DNA of 30,406 bases from an uncultured Ruminococcus sp. GTDB lineage: Bacteria; Bacillota; Clostridia; Oscillospirales; Ruminococcaceae. Positions 16,707-24,339 of this stretch are shown one piece after another. The stretch is taken from assembly GCA_937894495.1 (NCBI GenBank), contig CALCRR010000346.1, positions 1 through 30,406 on the forward strand. Reading direction: 5' to 3'. The translations under genes were made by a program, and so were the position numbers. A model generated the notes under the pieces. The model was not told the DNA's origin and did not search any database. It saw only the letters and a list, made by a program, of their open reading frames with translations. How positions within the stretch are numbered: the first letter of the stretch is position 1; every line of letters starts with the position of its first letter.

Positions 16707-16735
16707 AGTATACCCCCATTTACCAATTTTGTCAA
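16707..16735 (-). promoter_or_regulatory. Sigma-A promoter of alr
   Basis: On the minus strand TTGACA (16735-16730), a 17-base spacer and TATACT (16712-16707). The spacer (AAATTGGTAAATGGGGG) is nearly the same as that of the promoter at 30304-30332, which is unusual because spacers are normally not conserved. Confidence 0.85.
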
Positions 16736-16782
16736 CCTCGGTCCTCGCCCTCACCGGACGGGGTAATTCCCCCACCTGTGCC

Positions 16783-16880
16783 TCTAGAAGCAAGAAACTA
16801 GAGGCAAGAAGCAAGAGTCCCCTTTTCAGACTTTGTGGAGGTAGAAAATTTCTTGCCTCTTGCCTCTGACATCTTGCCTC
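16783..16880. repeat. Inverted pair of AAGCAAG/AGGCAAG heptamer repeats
   Basis: The left arm (from 16783) reads AGAAGCAAGAAACTAGAGGC followed by AAGAAGCAAGAG. The right arm (16848-16880) carries the same heptamers in inverted orientation (CTTGCCTCTTGCCTCTGACA and TCTTGCCTCTA). They are a C-for-T variant of the GTAAGAN heptamers found at 20.2 and 24.4-24.8 kb and could fold into an imperfect long hairpin. Confidence 0.6.
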
Positions 16881-17011
16881 TAATGGCTGGGGGCGCTTTT
16901 GTGACCGCTAGAGCTTTGATGGCTGCGCCAACTTTGGAAAATGATGTATTGGTGCGCCTACAGAAATAAGCAGTTTGCCTACGATCATTTTACACTAAGT
17001 CCGGGGAGGAC

Positions 17012-17953
17012 TTATGTTTTCTGTCCGTACATATCATCATAACACTTGACTGTAGTAAAAATACCCTTGCGGCTGCCGACTACCCTTACAGCGTTTATCC
17101 TCATGCCGTCAGCGTCGCCGCAGTTGTATGCCCTGTCCATAAGCTCCTCACCCTTGTAGCCTGCATAGGTAAAAAACTTCACCTTCATGCCCCTGCAGGA
17201 GTAGTTGAGCTTGTGCCCCAGACCCACCGCAGGGTCGTAAAGCCACTGGTTGTCCAAGGGATAATACCTGCTTCTCACAATGCCTGCCGCCTGAGCTACA
17301 GCACTGTGGGCTGAAAAATTATACTGATCGTCAACGTCCTGCATATAAACGTCCGAAAGCAGGTTTTCGGTTAAAAGCTCGGTGCCGCTCTCGGTCATAA
17401 GCTCGCTTTGATAGTTAAAGCTGGCAGGTGTGCCGATAGTCACCCTTACGATGTTGATGTTCCTGATGTAGGGATAGTACCCCGTTGCCTTTATCGAGTA
17501 CGCAACTATGGCGTCCCATACCGTTGAGCGCTCGTTTACGTAAATGTATCTCTGGGTGGGGGTGGGGTCCTCGTACCTTATGTCATCATCGTCAATGTTG
17601 TCTGTTATCAGCTTTTTGAGGTCAACATTGGTGTTTATCCTGGGGTAAGGCTCGTTCTGCATAAGCAGCAGCGTGTGCCCTCTTGATACTATATCAATAA
17701 TGCAGCCGCCGTTTATGGGCTTGACATTAATGCTGTCAGGCAGCCCCTTGTGCTTTAATACATCGTCACAGTAAAAATACACCGTCTTTACCTGCTCAGC
17801 CTTTATCTCGTCCTCCATAAGATAAAACCTCGCCCTCAGGCTTGAATACGGCATATAAAGCTCCCTCTCGTATACAAATGATAAGCAAAGGTGAAGATAA
17901 AGGTTCTCCTCACCGCTGCCCCTGTCAATCATAAGCCTTGCTGTAAAGTCCAT
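17012..17953 (-). CDS. Phage tail/baseplate hub-like protein
   Basis: A protein of 313 residues from the preferred start. Residues from about 75 (CIIDIVSRGHTLLLMQNEP, then INTNVDLKKLI) resemble phage hub or late-control proteins of the P2 gpD / Mu gp44 type, which sit at the tail tip. This is motif recall and not certain. An open frame extends 16 codons further upstream (to 18001), but that start has no ribosome binding site. The ATG at 17953 has GGGGGG about 7 bases upstream and overlaps the preceding gene by 29 bases, as is common in phage operons. It is the last gene of the module. No tail fibre, tape measure or lysis gene follows. Confidence 0.5.
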   Translation of the reverse strand: MDFTARLMIDRGSGEENLYLHLCLSFVYERELYMPYSSLRARFYLMEDEIKAEQVKTVYFYCDDVLKHKGLPDSINVKPINGGCIIDIVSRGHTLLLMQNEPYPRINTNVDLKKLITDNIDDDDIRYEDPTPTQRYIYVNERSTVWDAIVAYSIKATGYYPYIRNINIVRVTIGTPASFNYQSELMTESGTELLTENLLSDVYMQDVDDQYNFSAHSAVAQAAGIVRSRYYPLDNQWLYDPAVGLGHKLNYSCRGMKVKFFTYAGYKGEELMDRAYNCGDADGMRINAVRVVGSRKGIFTTVKCYDDMYGQKT

Positions 17954-18305
17954 CTGTAAGCCCCCCGAACCTGAATGTGTATTCACCCAGAAAATGCCCA
18001 TCGTCTATGTGAGCTTCACCCTCCAGCAGAGTTACATCTTCTATGGTGGCTCCGCCTATGTACAGGTCGTCCACCGAGTTTATTGATATCTCGATAAGCC
18101 CCCTGAAAAACTCCAGCTCGTCAGGTGAAAAATGCCCCTTTATTATTATCTCGTCAGGCTTTTTGCCCGATAGCCTTGTGTATACGCCGCTGCTAACCGT
18201 AGCTGTCTCATAGTGTGCCTCGCTGCTCCTGAATACTACATTGTCAAAAAATATCCTTCTGGTCTTGTAGGTAAAACGCTTTGCCAATACATCTGCATTC
18301 GTCAT
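17925..18305 (-). CDS. Small phage structural protein, tail-like
   Basis: A 126-residue protein (MTNADVLAKRFTYKTRRIFF...) rich in beta-type residues, of unknown family. Position between the connector-like gene and the hub-like gene suggests a tail tube, tail-tip or sheath-adaptor role, but that is inference. I place the start at the ATG at 18305 because AGGAGGAG lies just upstream and the ATG overlaps the TGA of the previous gene as ATGA. A longer frame to 18326 has no such site. Confidence 0.5.
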   Translation of the reverse strand: MTNADVLAKRFTYKTRRIFFDNVVFRSSEAHYETATVSSGVYTRLSGKKPDEIIIKGHFSPDELEFFRGLIEISINSVDDLYIGGATIEDVTLLEGEAHIDDGHFLGEYTFRFGGLTDGLYSKAYD

Positions 18306-18745
18306 ACGTTCTCCTCCTTCAGGCATACTCTCAGGGTCAGCTTAACATCTCTTGCCAGCCGCTTCAATGGCATTGACTGATAGGTGTCCCCCAGCTCCAT
18401 GCTCACCACCAGCAGCGAGCTGTCGGTGACTATCTGCGAGTACAGGGTCTGGCAGCGGTCGTAAAACTCCATGTAATCCGAAAATTTGCAGGAGCGCCCC
18501 ATGAGCCTTATCTCATAGTCGCAGTCGGCTTCGATATAGCGCTTCATGCTCTCATGGTGCCTTGATGAAGCCACCGCTTTGAACTTTTTAAGTGCGTAAA
18601 ACCCGATGTCCTGCTCATTGTAAATAAGGCTGTCCACCGCCGAAAATTCTCTGAAAGCCTTGAACCCTGAGGCTTCCACAGCAGCCTCAAGCTGTTGTTC
18701 AATGTCTTTAAGGCAAAGCTTGTCATCCGGTGTATATACTGCCAT
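18302..18745 (-). CDS. Small phage protein, putative head-tail connector or tail terminator
   Basis: A 147-residue protein (MAVYTPDDKLCLKDIEQQLE...) with mixed alpha/beta composition. I do not recognise it by motif. In phage operons the gene two places after the capsid often encodes a neck or tail-terminator protein, and the size fits. Its ATG at 18745 directly follows the upstream gene, sharing its last base, and its TGA overlaps the next ATG. The function is assigned by position only. Confidence 0.5.
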   Translation of the reverse strand: MAVYTPDDKLCLKDIEQQLEAAVEASGFKAFREFSAVDSLIYNEQDIGFYALKKFKAVASSRHHESMKRYIEADCDYEIRLMGRSCKFSDYMEFYDRCQTLYSQIVTDSSLLVVSMELGDTYQSMPLKRLARDVKLTLRVCLKEENV

Positions 18746-19122
18746 CAGCCCTCTCCTCCCATGGTCTTGAATAAAAAGTCGTTGTCCTTAGTCAGCCCTC
18801 TCAGCCCCTCAAGTGCTGAGTTTTTAAGCTTCAGCGCCGCTTCAATGCGGTGTCTCAGGTCGTCGTTTGACGATACCTTGCCCTCTGCCGCCGTGATGAT
18901 GTTATCACACCCTGCATTCCTGCAGGCATGGTCATAAAAGGCAAAGCAAGCCGCCGCATATTCGCACCTCTCCTTGTCCGCTTCCTGCACCCTGCTTTCA
19001 TCAAGTATGCTCTCCACCAGAAAGGCTGCGTTTTCCACCAGCTTCAGCTCACGGTTCAGATCTTCATTGCTGCAGCCCGAAAGCTGCTGAAAATTAAAAA
19101 GTATGTTGTTTATATCCAGCAT
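18745..19122 (-). CDS. Small phage protein after the capsid gene, putative connector
   Basis: A 125-residue, probably helical protein (MLDINNILFNFQQLSGCSNE...), in the position of the head-tail adaptor or head completion protein of HK97-type phages. The family is not recognised. The frame is open up to an ATG at 19203 that overlaps the capsid TGA, but that start has no good ribosome binding site and its first 27 codons contain a GC-rich hairpin (19157-19177). The ATG at 19122 has AAGGGGGC about 8 bases upstream and is preferred. Confidence 0.5.
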   Translation of the reverse strand: MLDINNILFNFQQLSGCSNEDLNRELKLVENAAFLVESILDESRVQEADKERCEYAAACFAFYDHACRNAGCDNIITAAEGKVSSNDDLRHRIEAALKLKNSALEGLRGLTKDNDFLFKTMGGEG

Positions 19123-19156
19123 TTTTCTGCCCCCTTTTTTATCAAAAAGCCGTATC

Positions 19157-19177
19157 TCCCCCGTAATGAACGGGGGG
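19157..19177 (-). terminator. Hairpin between capsid gene and next gene
   Basis: CCCCCGT and ACGGGGG form a 7-base-pair stem around a 5-base loop, 26 bases after the capsid stop, with CTTTTTG further downstream on the minus strand. It may attenuate transcription or stabilise the 3' end of the capsid message, which would help make capsid in excess. The U-tract is not adjacent, so a classic terminator is unlikely. Confidence 0.4.
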
Positions 19178-19202
19178 AATACAGCCTTTAAGTGTTTGAT
19201 CA

Positions 19203-20201
19203 TCAGCCGTTGCTGTTCTCTTCTGCGTCCTGGGCAGTTTTCAGCACCTTTACCGCAGCGCCTGTGAGCTTTGATATGCCTGCATAGATGGAGCAGGATA
19301 TCTCATCGCACTGTGTGCCTATGAGCTTGTCGGTATCAACGATAACGTCTGTACCCAGTATAAGCTCTGCTGCACAGCTGCGGTCGATACCGATAATGGT
19401 GTTGTCAGCCAGCTGTGAGCACTTGACGATGGTAACACCGTAGGGAGTTCTCACTCTGCCGCTTGCCATAAAGTCGCTTACGCAAAGCTTCATCTCGTCA
19501 AGGGCGAGTATCTTTGCCATGTCAGCAGGTGTGCAGAGCATTACAGTCATATCGTGGTCGTTCATCTTGCCCCAGAAATCGGCAAGGTCGGCATAGCTTA
19601 TGCTGCTGCCTGATATGGTGTAGTCATCTGCGCCGCTGACAAGCTCCTGGGTGCAGAAGCTGTTTAACTCCCTTGCGATAGAAGCGCCCAGCTCCCTGAG
19701 AGCCACGCCGAAAGCGTCAAGGCGCTGCTTTCTTATAGACTCATAAGAGCAGTTCATCACCCTTGCGAACTTTCTCAGCTGCTTAGCCTGGCTTGCCAGT
19801 CTTACCTTTGTAACAGGCAGCTGTGCGCCCTCATTGGGGTAATCCTGACTGTCCACATTGGTCAGTGTAAGGCCCCTGTAATCGGAAGAGTCGGTGTAGG
19901 TAACAGCAGCGCAGATATCCTCTGTAATGCTTGCCTCGTCGATACCCTTCTTTATCATTCTTCTTACAAACTCAGGGAAAAGCACCGCCGACTGTGCCGT
20001 AACGAAGAACTTCTCCACCATGTCCGAATTTACGCCGCTGACACGAATGTCAAAGCGCTTGAGCTGTCTCTCAAAAGCGTCCAGCCCTTTAAGCTCGCTG
20101 TCCTTGTAATTGCTGTCAGGGTCCAGCTCTGCCAGCGCCTGTGTAAAGGTCTTGCCTGTGATGTTGTAAAGTGATTTTTCCAGCTTGATATTATTATACA
20201 T
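19203..20201 (-). CDS. Phage major capsid protein (HK97-fold, predicted)
   Basis: A 332-residue protein (MYNNIKLEKSLYNITGKTFT...). Size, position just after the protease, and features such as the segment ending VLFPEFVRRMIKKGI and AALRVLKT-like C-terminal AGISKLTGAAVKVLKT point to a major capsid protein of the HK97 fold. I do not see a diagnostic motif, so the call rests mostly on gene order. RBS AAAGGAGA lies about 7 bases before the ATG. A 212-base gap with a hairpin and heptamer repeats separates it from the protease gene, which is atypical for phage operons. Confidence 0.7.
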   Translation of the reverse strand: MYNNIKLEKSLYNITGKTFTQALAELDPDSNYKDSELKGLDAFERQLKRFDIRVSGVNSDMVEKFFVTAQSAVLFPEFVRRMIKKGIDEASITEDICAAVTYTDSSDYRGLTLTNVDSQDYPNEGAQLPVTKVRLASQAKQLRKFARVMNCSYESIRKQRLDAFGVALRELGASIARELNSFCTQELVSGADDYTISGSSISYADLADFWGKMNDHDMTVMLCTPADMAKILALDEMKLCVSDFMASGRVRTPYGVTIVKCSQLADNTIIGIDRSCAAELILGTDVIVDTDKLIGTQCDEISCSIYAGISKLTGAAVKVLKTAQDAEENSNG

Positions 20202-20413
20202 ATTTCATTCTCCTTTCAGATGTAAGAGGTAAGAAGTAAGAGGTAAGATGTTTGCCGTTTTTTCTTTGTGACCGCTCTTGCTTTCTTCCCCCGATTTTGT
20301 TTTATTTTCCCTCTGAATGTCCGCTCCCCCACCTTGTGAAGAACAGACCTGTTTACAGTATATCTTTCCCGCCGACGGCGGGGAAAAATATATTCAGCTG
20401 CCATTTTTCCGTC
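20202..20413. repeat. Gap inside phage operon with GTAAGAN heptamers and a hairpin
   Basis: From 20222 to 20249 there are four tandem heptamers (GTAAGAG, GTAAGAA, GTAAGAG, GTAAGAT), followed by TTGTGACCGCTCTTGC (similar to 16.9 kb). At 20361-20390 a GC-rich inverted repeat (TTTCCCGCC ... GGCGGGGAAA) lies just after the protease stop. A 62-codon frame here has no ribosome binding site and is not accepted. The repeat appears to have entered the phage operon between protease and capsid. Confidence 0.55.
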
Positions 20414-21271
20414 TCAGAGCTTAAAGCCCTCGTTGTCCTCCTGTACCTCGGTGATAAAGCTGAGCTCACCGCTGTCGGTCTGTTCTCTTACCTGCTTTTC
20501 AAGAGACCTTTTGAGCCTTATCAGCTCGTAGAGCTCCATAGTCTGCGTCTCGCTGCTGACTGCCTTGGCGGTCCTGAAGGGCTTTGCAAAGTAGCTCAGC
20601 TTCATTATATCTCCCCTCAGCTCCTCGCAGGCACATTCTATGGCTTTGTCGGCTCTTGCGCACTCGCCGCAGCATTCGCCGCCCTCGGTGAATTTTTTTG
20701 TTACTCCTGCATTCCTCTGGGCAGGCACAGCCACAAAGCTCCACTCATAAGCGTCTGTGGGCTCCTCCAATATAGCGTAGCATAAGCTGTCGCCGTAGAG
20801 CTTGCCCTTTATGTGGGCGCAGCCGCCCTTCATCATATCGCTGCCGCATACCGAGCAGGTCTTTTTAGCCACTGCGCACCCCACCGAGACCTCCTTCTTT
20901 ATACCTCCGTCGATCTCCGCTATAAGAGCTTTGTTCTCATCGGTCCTCACCATATAGGCATAGCCCATAAGCGCCGTGTAGACCTCGCCGTCGGCGGTCT
21001 TTCTGTCGGGGTGCTCCTTCACCTCAGCGGCATATATCCTTGCCGACTGCTTGGCACCCTTGGGGTCGTGGTCGAAGATACCTGTTCTGCCGACGTAAAG
21101 CTCTGCCAGCTTTTCAAGAGCTTTGGTATCAAACTTCTCGTTGTCCCTGTCGATGTCATTATCGCACAGCAGCACACTGAAGCAGTATACCTGCTGCGCC
21201 GTCAGCGGTGTTACCGAGTATTTGTTTATCCTTTCAAGTATCTCCTCAGTAACTGCTATACCCTTGTGCAT
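20414..21271 (-). CDS. Prohead protease-like protein with zinc-type insert
   Basis: A 285-residue protein in the protease slot between portal and capsid. IFDHDPKGAK (H68) and KKEVSVGCAV (S129) match the His and the (V)SVG serine of prohead maturation proteases. ASFVAVPA-like EWSFVAVPAQRNAG (177-190) is the usual ending of the protease core. An insert CSVCG...GGCAHIKGK (C139, C142, C151, H153) looks metal-binding and is seen in some Gram-positive phage homologues. The C-terminal 90 residues, partly coiled-coil, may serve as scaffold. It starts 2 bases after the portal stop, with AAAGGAGG about 11 bases upstream. Confidence 0.75.
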   Translation of the reverse strand: MHKGIAVTEEILERINKYSVTPLTAQQVYCFSVLLCDNDIDRDNEKFDTKALEKLAELYVGRTGIFDHDPKGAKQSARIYAAEVKEHPDRKTADGEVYTALMGYAYMVRTDENKALIAEIDGGIKKEVSVGCAVAKKTCSVCGSDMMKGGCAHIKGKLYGDSLCYAILEEPTDAYEWSFVAVPAQRNAGVTKKFTEGGECCGECARADKAIECACEELRGDIMKLSYFAKPFRTAKAVSSETQTMELYELIRLKRSLEKQVREQTDSGELSFITEVQEDNEGFKL

Positions 21272-21273
21272 AC

Positions 21274-22446
21274 TCAGTCATTCCTCCTTTTCTCCTTTTC
21301 TTCGTTTTCAAGCTCCTTCTCCTTTGCCTGTGCGTTATAAAGCCTTGACCTTGCCAGAGCTTCCTCGTCCTGCAGATTGATGTTGCCCCACTCGATATGG
21401 GCGGTGCTGTCAGTTCCGCAGAGCCTTAAAAATGTCTGGCATATCTCGGTGAGAACAGGTGTCAGCAGCCGCCTGTAGTATTCAAGCTCGCTGGTGAGAA
21501 TATCAGCCTGCTGTGACGACATCCTCTCGGTAGTAGACCAGTTGAGCCCCAGCAAAAACGGCGGCACCGAAAGCTTTGATATAAGCTGCTCCAGCAGCTG
21601 TCTCACAGGCACCTCCGTGTCGATAAGCCGGTTCTCGGCGCCTATCACCTTGATGTCCACATCGCCCACTGCGATAAAGTCCTTTACTGTGCCCTCCTTT
21701 GCGCTCTGCATACCGTCTGACCATGCCTCGGCTATGGTCTTTGCCCTTTCCTTGGCGTATATCTTGTCAGAGCCGTCAGGGCTGGGCTTGTAGGTCACGG
21801 CGTAACGCACGTTACCTACCCTGTCAAAGTTCTGCCCTATGCACTGGTATATCCGCATAAGCACGCTGCTCATGGCAGGCAGCCCTCTCAGCAATGATAC
21901 ACCTTCGGGGTGCTTGGGACTTGGGTTAAGGGTGGTGTACAGCAGCTGCTCGGGGCGGCTCACCTTTATCTCTCTGCCGCCGTGCCCGAAGTACACCTGC
22001 TTATCCAGCGCCCCCTTGCCCTGCCTTATGTGAAACAGCGAGCTGTCCCCCACCGCCAGCCCTTTTATGGCAAGGCTTTTGCTGTCGGTCACTATCCTTC
22101 CTATAGCTCTGCCGTAGGTCAGCAGCGAGTCGAGATACATATCCGCAAAGGTGTTGAGCGACCTGCCCGAGATACCCACCGTTACCTCGCTGCAAAACCG
22201 GTCAAGCTCCGCCTGATATCTCTCGTCATCAGCCACCGCCTTGAAGTCGCCTGTCAGCCTGATTATCTTGCCGAAGCAGGCGTCTATAACAGGCACGCTT
22301 GCTCTCAGGCTGTCGTAAATGCCGCTTTCAAGGCAGTTCTCATCGGGTGCTAACCTGAACATTGAGCCGTTTGGCTGCGAACAGTACACCATTCGCTCAT
22401 CAGCAGCTTTTTGCGTCTGCCGTCTTTTAAACAGCTTCAAGCACAT
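21274..22446 (-). CDS. Phage portal protein
   Basis: A 390-residue protein located between terminase and protease, the standard portal slot. The sequence LLEQLISKLSVPPFLLGLNWS, with EQL...VPP.LLG, is typical of portal proteins, which form the dodecameric channel for DNA entry. The C-terminus is highly charged and coiled (NAQAKEKELENEEKEKRRND). AAAGGAGG is only 2 bases from the ATG at 22446. A TTG two codons later (22440) has ideal spacing and could be the true start. The gap to the large terminase is 15 bases. Confidence 0.8.
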   Translation of the reverse strand: MCLKLFKRRQTQKAADERMVYCSQPNGSMFRLAPDENCLESGIYDSLRASVPVIDACFGKIIRLTGDFKAVADDERYQAELDRFCSEVTVGISGRSLNTFADMYLDSLLTYGRAIGRIVTDSKSLAIKGLAVGDSSLFHIRQGKGALDKQVYFGHGGREIKVSRPEQLLYTTLNPSPKHPEGVSLLRGLPAMSSVLMRIYQCIGQNFDRVGNVRYAVTYKPSPDGSDKIYAKERAKTIAEAWSDGMQSAKEGTVKDFIAVGDVDIKVIGAENRLIDTEVPVRQLLEQLISKLSVPPFLLGLNWSTTERMSSQQADILTSELEYYRRLLTPVLTEICQTFLRLCGTDSTAHIEWGNINLQDEEALARSRLYNAQAKEKELENEEKEKRRND

Positions 22447-22461
22447 TCCTCCTTTCCGGTT

Positions 22462-23700
22462 TTATCTTTTCAGTGATATTGCCGCAAAGCCGTCCTCCCT
22501 GTCCTCCTCAAGAGAGGTCACGAAGTAACGCATATCGTCCATGGCGTGGTCATGCTCCTTAACGGGGCAGTCCTTACCTGCGTTCTCGTCCCAGCGGTAG
22601 AGGGTAAATTCTCTTAAAATATCAATGCAGTCCTTACTTATCATCAGCCTGCCCTCACGTATGTGATCCTGCACCTTTCTGATGCCTGATACCACATCGT
22701 TTTTAGCCTGCCTTACACGGTACTGTCCGTGGCGCATTATGCATTGTATAAAAGATGCCGCCGACGGGTCGCACACCACGTAGTCTATGTCGATACCGTT
22801 TATGAGCTCACACAGCCCCTCGTAGTGCTCCTCATCGGTGCGGCGCACACCCTCTCTCGCCGAGTCAAAGTAGTATTCCTTCAGCCTGAACCATTTTTCC
22901 CCGATCTTTCCCCAAAGTCCGAAGCTGGAAGGGTTGACTGTACCGTAGTCGCAGCTGACTATGTACCTTTCAAACTCTGCCTGCGGCAATTCACCGAATG
23001 TATGCTTATGACTGTCGAACATGGGGTACACAAGACCCTCTGCCGCAGTCCATCTGCCTAAAACAAATCTTTCGTAAAACGCCCCCGAATAAAGCCTTGT
23101 GTAGCGCTCTATCACCTCAGCGGTCAGCGAGGGGTTGTCTTTAAGGTCAAAGTGGATATACAGCATTCGCTTTTCCTGCGCCTTGTCTATCCACTCACGC
23201 TTGAACCAGTGATAGGGGTGGTCGGGGTTGCAGTTGAACCACAGCTTTGAGCCGCTCACCGAGCACCTTGCCACCGCCTGCTCAACAAAGCTTCTGGGCA
23301 TAAGGGCGGTCTCGTCCATAAGTATGCCTGCCAGGGTTATGCCCTGTATCAGCGCCGCCGAGCTTTCATCTCTGCCGCCGAAAAGGTAAAAACGGTTGGT
23401 CTTATTGCAAAAGCTCAGGTCGAAATAGTTCCTCGACACCGTCTCGGTCACATGGAAGCCCATTTTTTGCAGCAGCGCCAGCATATCGTGCACCAGGTTC
23501 CTTTTCAGCGAGATTATGGTCTTGCCGCACAGCCCGAAGCTTTTGCCGTCAAAGCTGTTCATCGCCCACAGCGCAAAGCCCACCGACATGGAAAGGGTCT
23601 TGCCCGACCTTACTGCGCCGTCGCAGATAATGCCGTCGCAGCTGTTATCCTCGCACCACCAGTGCATCGCACGGTACTGCTTGTCAGAAAACCTTATCAT
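22462..23700 (-). CDS. Phage terminase large subunit (PBSX/XtmB type)
   Basis: A 412-residue DNA-packaging motor. The ATPase has Walker A GAVRSGKT (28-35) and Walker B ILMDE (126-130). The nuclease part has acidic residues at SCDYGT (D251), VVCDPSA (D311) and HAMDDMRY near the C-terminus, so all the expected catalytic parts look intact. The length is normal for the PBSX-type terminase. Its ATG overlaps the small subunit's stop (ATGA), showing tight coupling. That the ORF is unbroken argues against a fully decayed prophage. Confidence 0.95.
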   Translation of the reverse strand: MIRFSDKQYRAMHWWCEDNSCDGIICDGAVRSGKTLSMSVGFALWAMNSFDGKSFGLCGKTIISLKRNLVHDMLALLQKMGFHVTETVSRNYFDLSFCNKTNRFYLFGGRDESSAALIQGITLAGILMDETALMPRSFVEQAVARCSVSGSKLWFNCNPDHPYHWFKREWIDKAQEKRMLYIHFDLKDNPSLTAEVIERYTRLYSGAFYERFVLGRWTAAEGLVYPMFDSHKHTFGELPQAEFERYIVSCDYGTVNPSSFGLWGKIGEKWFRLKEYYFDSAREGVRRTDEEHYEGLCELINGIDIDYVVCDPSAASFIQCIMRHGQYRVRQAKNDVVSGIRKVQDHIREGRLMISKDCIDILREFTLYRWDENAGKDCPVKEHDHAMDDMRYFVTSLEEDREDGFAAISLKR

Positions 23701-24182
23701 GTATCACTTTCCCCTCCCTGTCCCGAGCGCCTGAAGGCTTCGATAAACTCCTGCGCTGCTGATATCTCTTTAAGCTCGGGGTCAAGCTCCACCAGCTTTT
23801 CAAGGGCTTTCTGCCTGTCAAAAAACTTTATCTCGACACCGCCGCCCTTGACACGCTTTATCTCCGACACGTTAAAAAGGTCGGCTCTCATTATCTTGTC
23901 CTCGGTGAGTTCATCATCGAACACCAGCGCCGCCGCATCGTTCACGCTGCCAAAGGCGAGCCGTGACAGCCCTGTTTTAACATAGCAAAGGGTCTGTTCG
24001 TCCTCATGGTCCAGCGCCTTTATGTGCTGCTTCACCGTGGGGGAGCTGAGCATCTGCGCCTCGATATGCTTTGCCTCATTGGGCGAAGCTCCCAGTCTCA
24101 CGGCAGCCTCGGCGCCGTTTCGGGTCCTCACAAACATCTGTGCAAAGCTTTTTGGCGATATTTTTCTTTTTGCTATTCTCAT
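23697..24182 (-). CDS. Phage terminase small subunit
   Basis: A 161-residue DNA-recognition subunit, first gene of the module. FVRTRNGAEAAVRLGASPNE followed by HIEAQMLSSPTVKQHI is the typical XtmA/Terminase_2 helix-turn-helix region (residues 17-55). GGGAGGAA lies about 7 bases before the ATG at 24182. Upstream there is an intrinsic terminator rather than a promoter. Confidence 0.85.
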   Translation of the reverse strand: MRIAKRKISPKSFAQMFVRTRNGAEAAVRLGASPNEAKHIEAQMLSSPTVKQHIKALDHEDEQTLCYVKTGLSRLAFGSVNDAAALVFDDELTEDKIMRADLFNVSEIKRVKGGGVEIKFFDRQKALEKLVELDPELKEISAAQEFIEAFRRSGQGGESDT

Positions 24183-24228
24183 ATTTCATTCCTCCCGAAT
24201 AAGTCCTTTCACTTACCCCCGAAAAAGC

Positions 24229-24259
24229 AAAAAAAGTTGCACGAAAACGTGCAACTTTT
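24229..24259 (-). terminator. Strong intrinsic terminator in the leader of the phage module
   Basis: AAAAGTTGCACG (24232-24243) pairs perfectly with CGTGCAACTTTT (24248-24259) around AAAA. On the minus strand the stem is followed by an unbroken run of T (to 24229). It lies about 50 bases before the small-terminase ATG, with no promoter-like sequence between, so it would stop transcription entering the module unless antitermination occurs. A preceding hairpin (ACCTGC 24295-24300 with GCAGGT 24307-24312) could be part of the control. Confidence 0.8.
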
Positions 24260-24339
24260 AATGAAATATGTCCAAAACAAAATATTTATCATATACCTGC
24301 ACAAAAGCAGGTGTGATATATTGGTTATTATGCCCTCTC

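Larger units (their letters stand above)
16645..17011. other. Intergenic region between alr and the phage module
   Basis: About 365 bases without a gene. It holds the alr promoter (16707-16735), an inverted pair of heptamer repeats (16783-16880) and, at the right end, a short hairpin (TAAGTCC 16996-17002 with GGACTTA 17008-17014) overlapping the stop of the hub-like gene. The hairpin may act as a weak terminator of the phage operon. It has no U-tract on the minus strand. Confidence 0.55.

Noticed and set aside
20216..20404. 62-codon frame between protease and capsid
   Set aside because: No ribosome site. Its C-terminal end is a translation of the heptamer repeat and its N-terminal part of a hairpin.
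17012..24182. Complete prophage
   Set aside because: No integrase, repressor, replication, tail-length, fibre, holin or endolysin gene is found between the flanking housekeeping genes, and no att repeats are clear.
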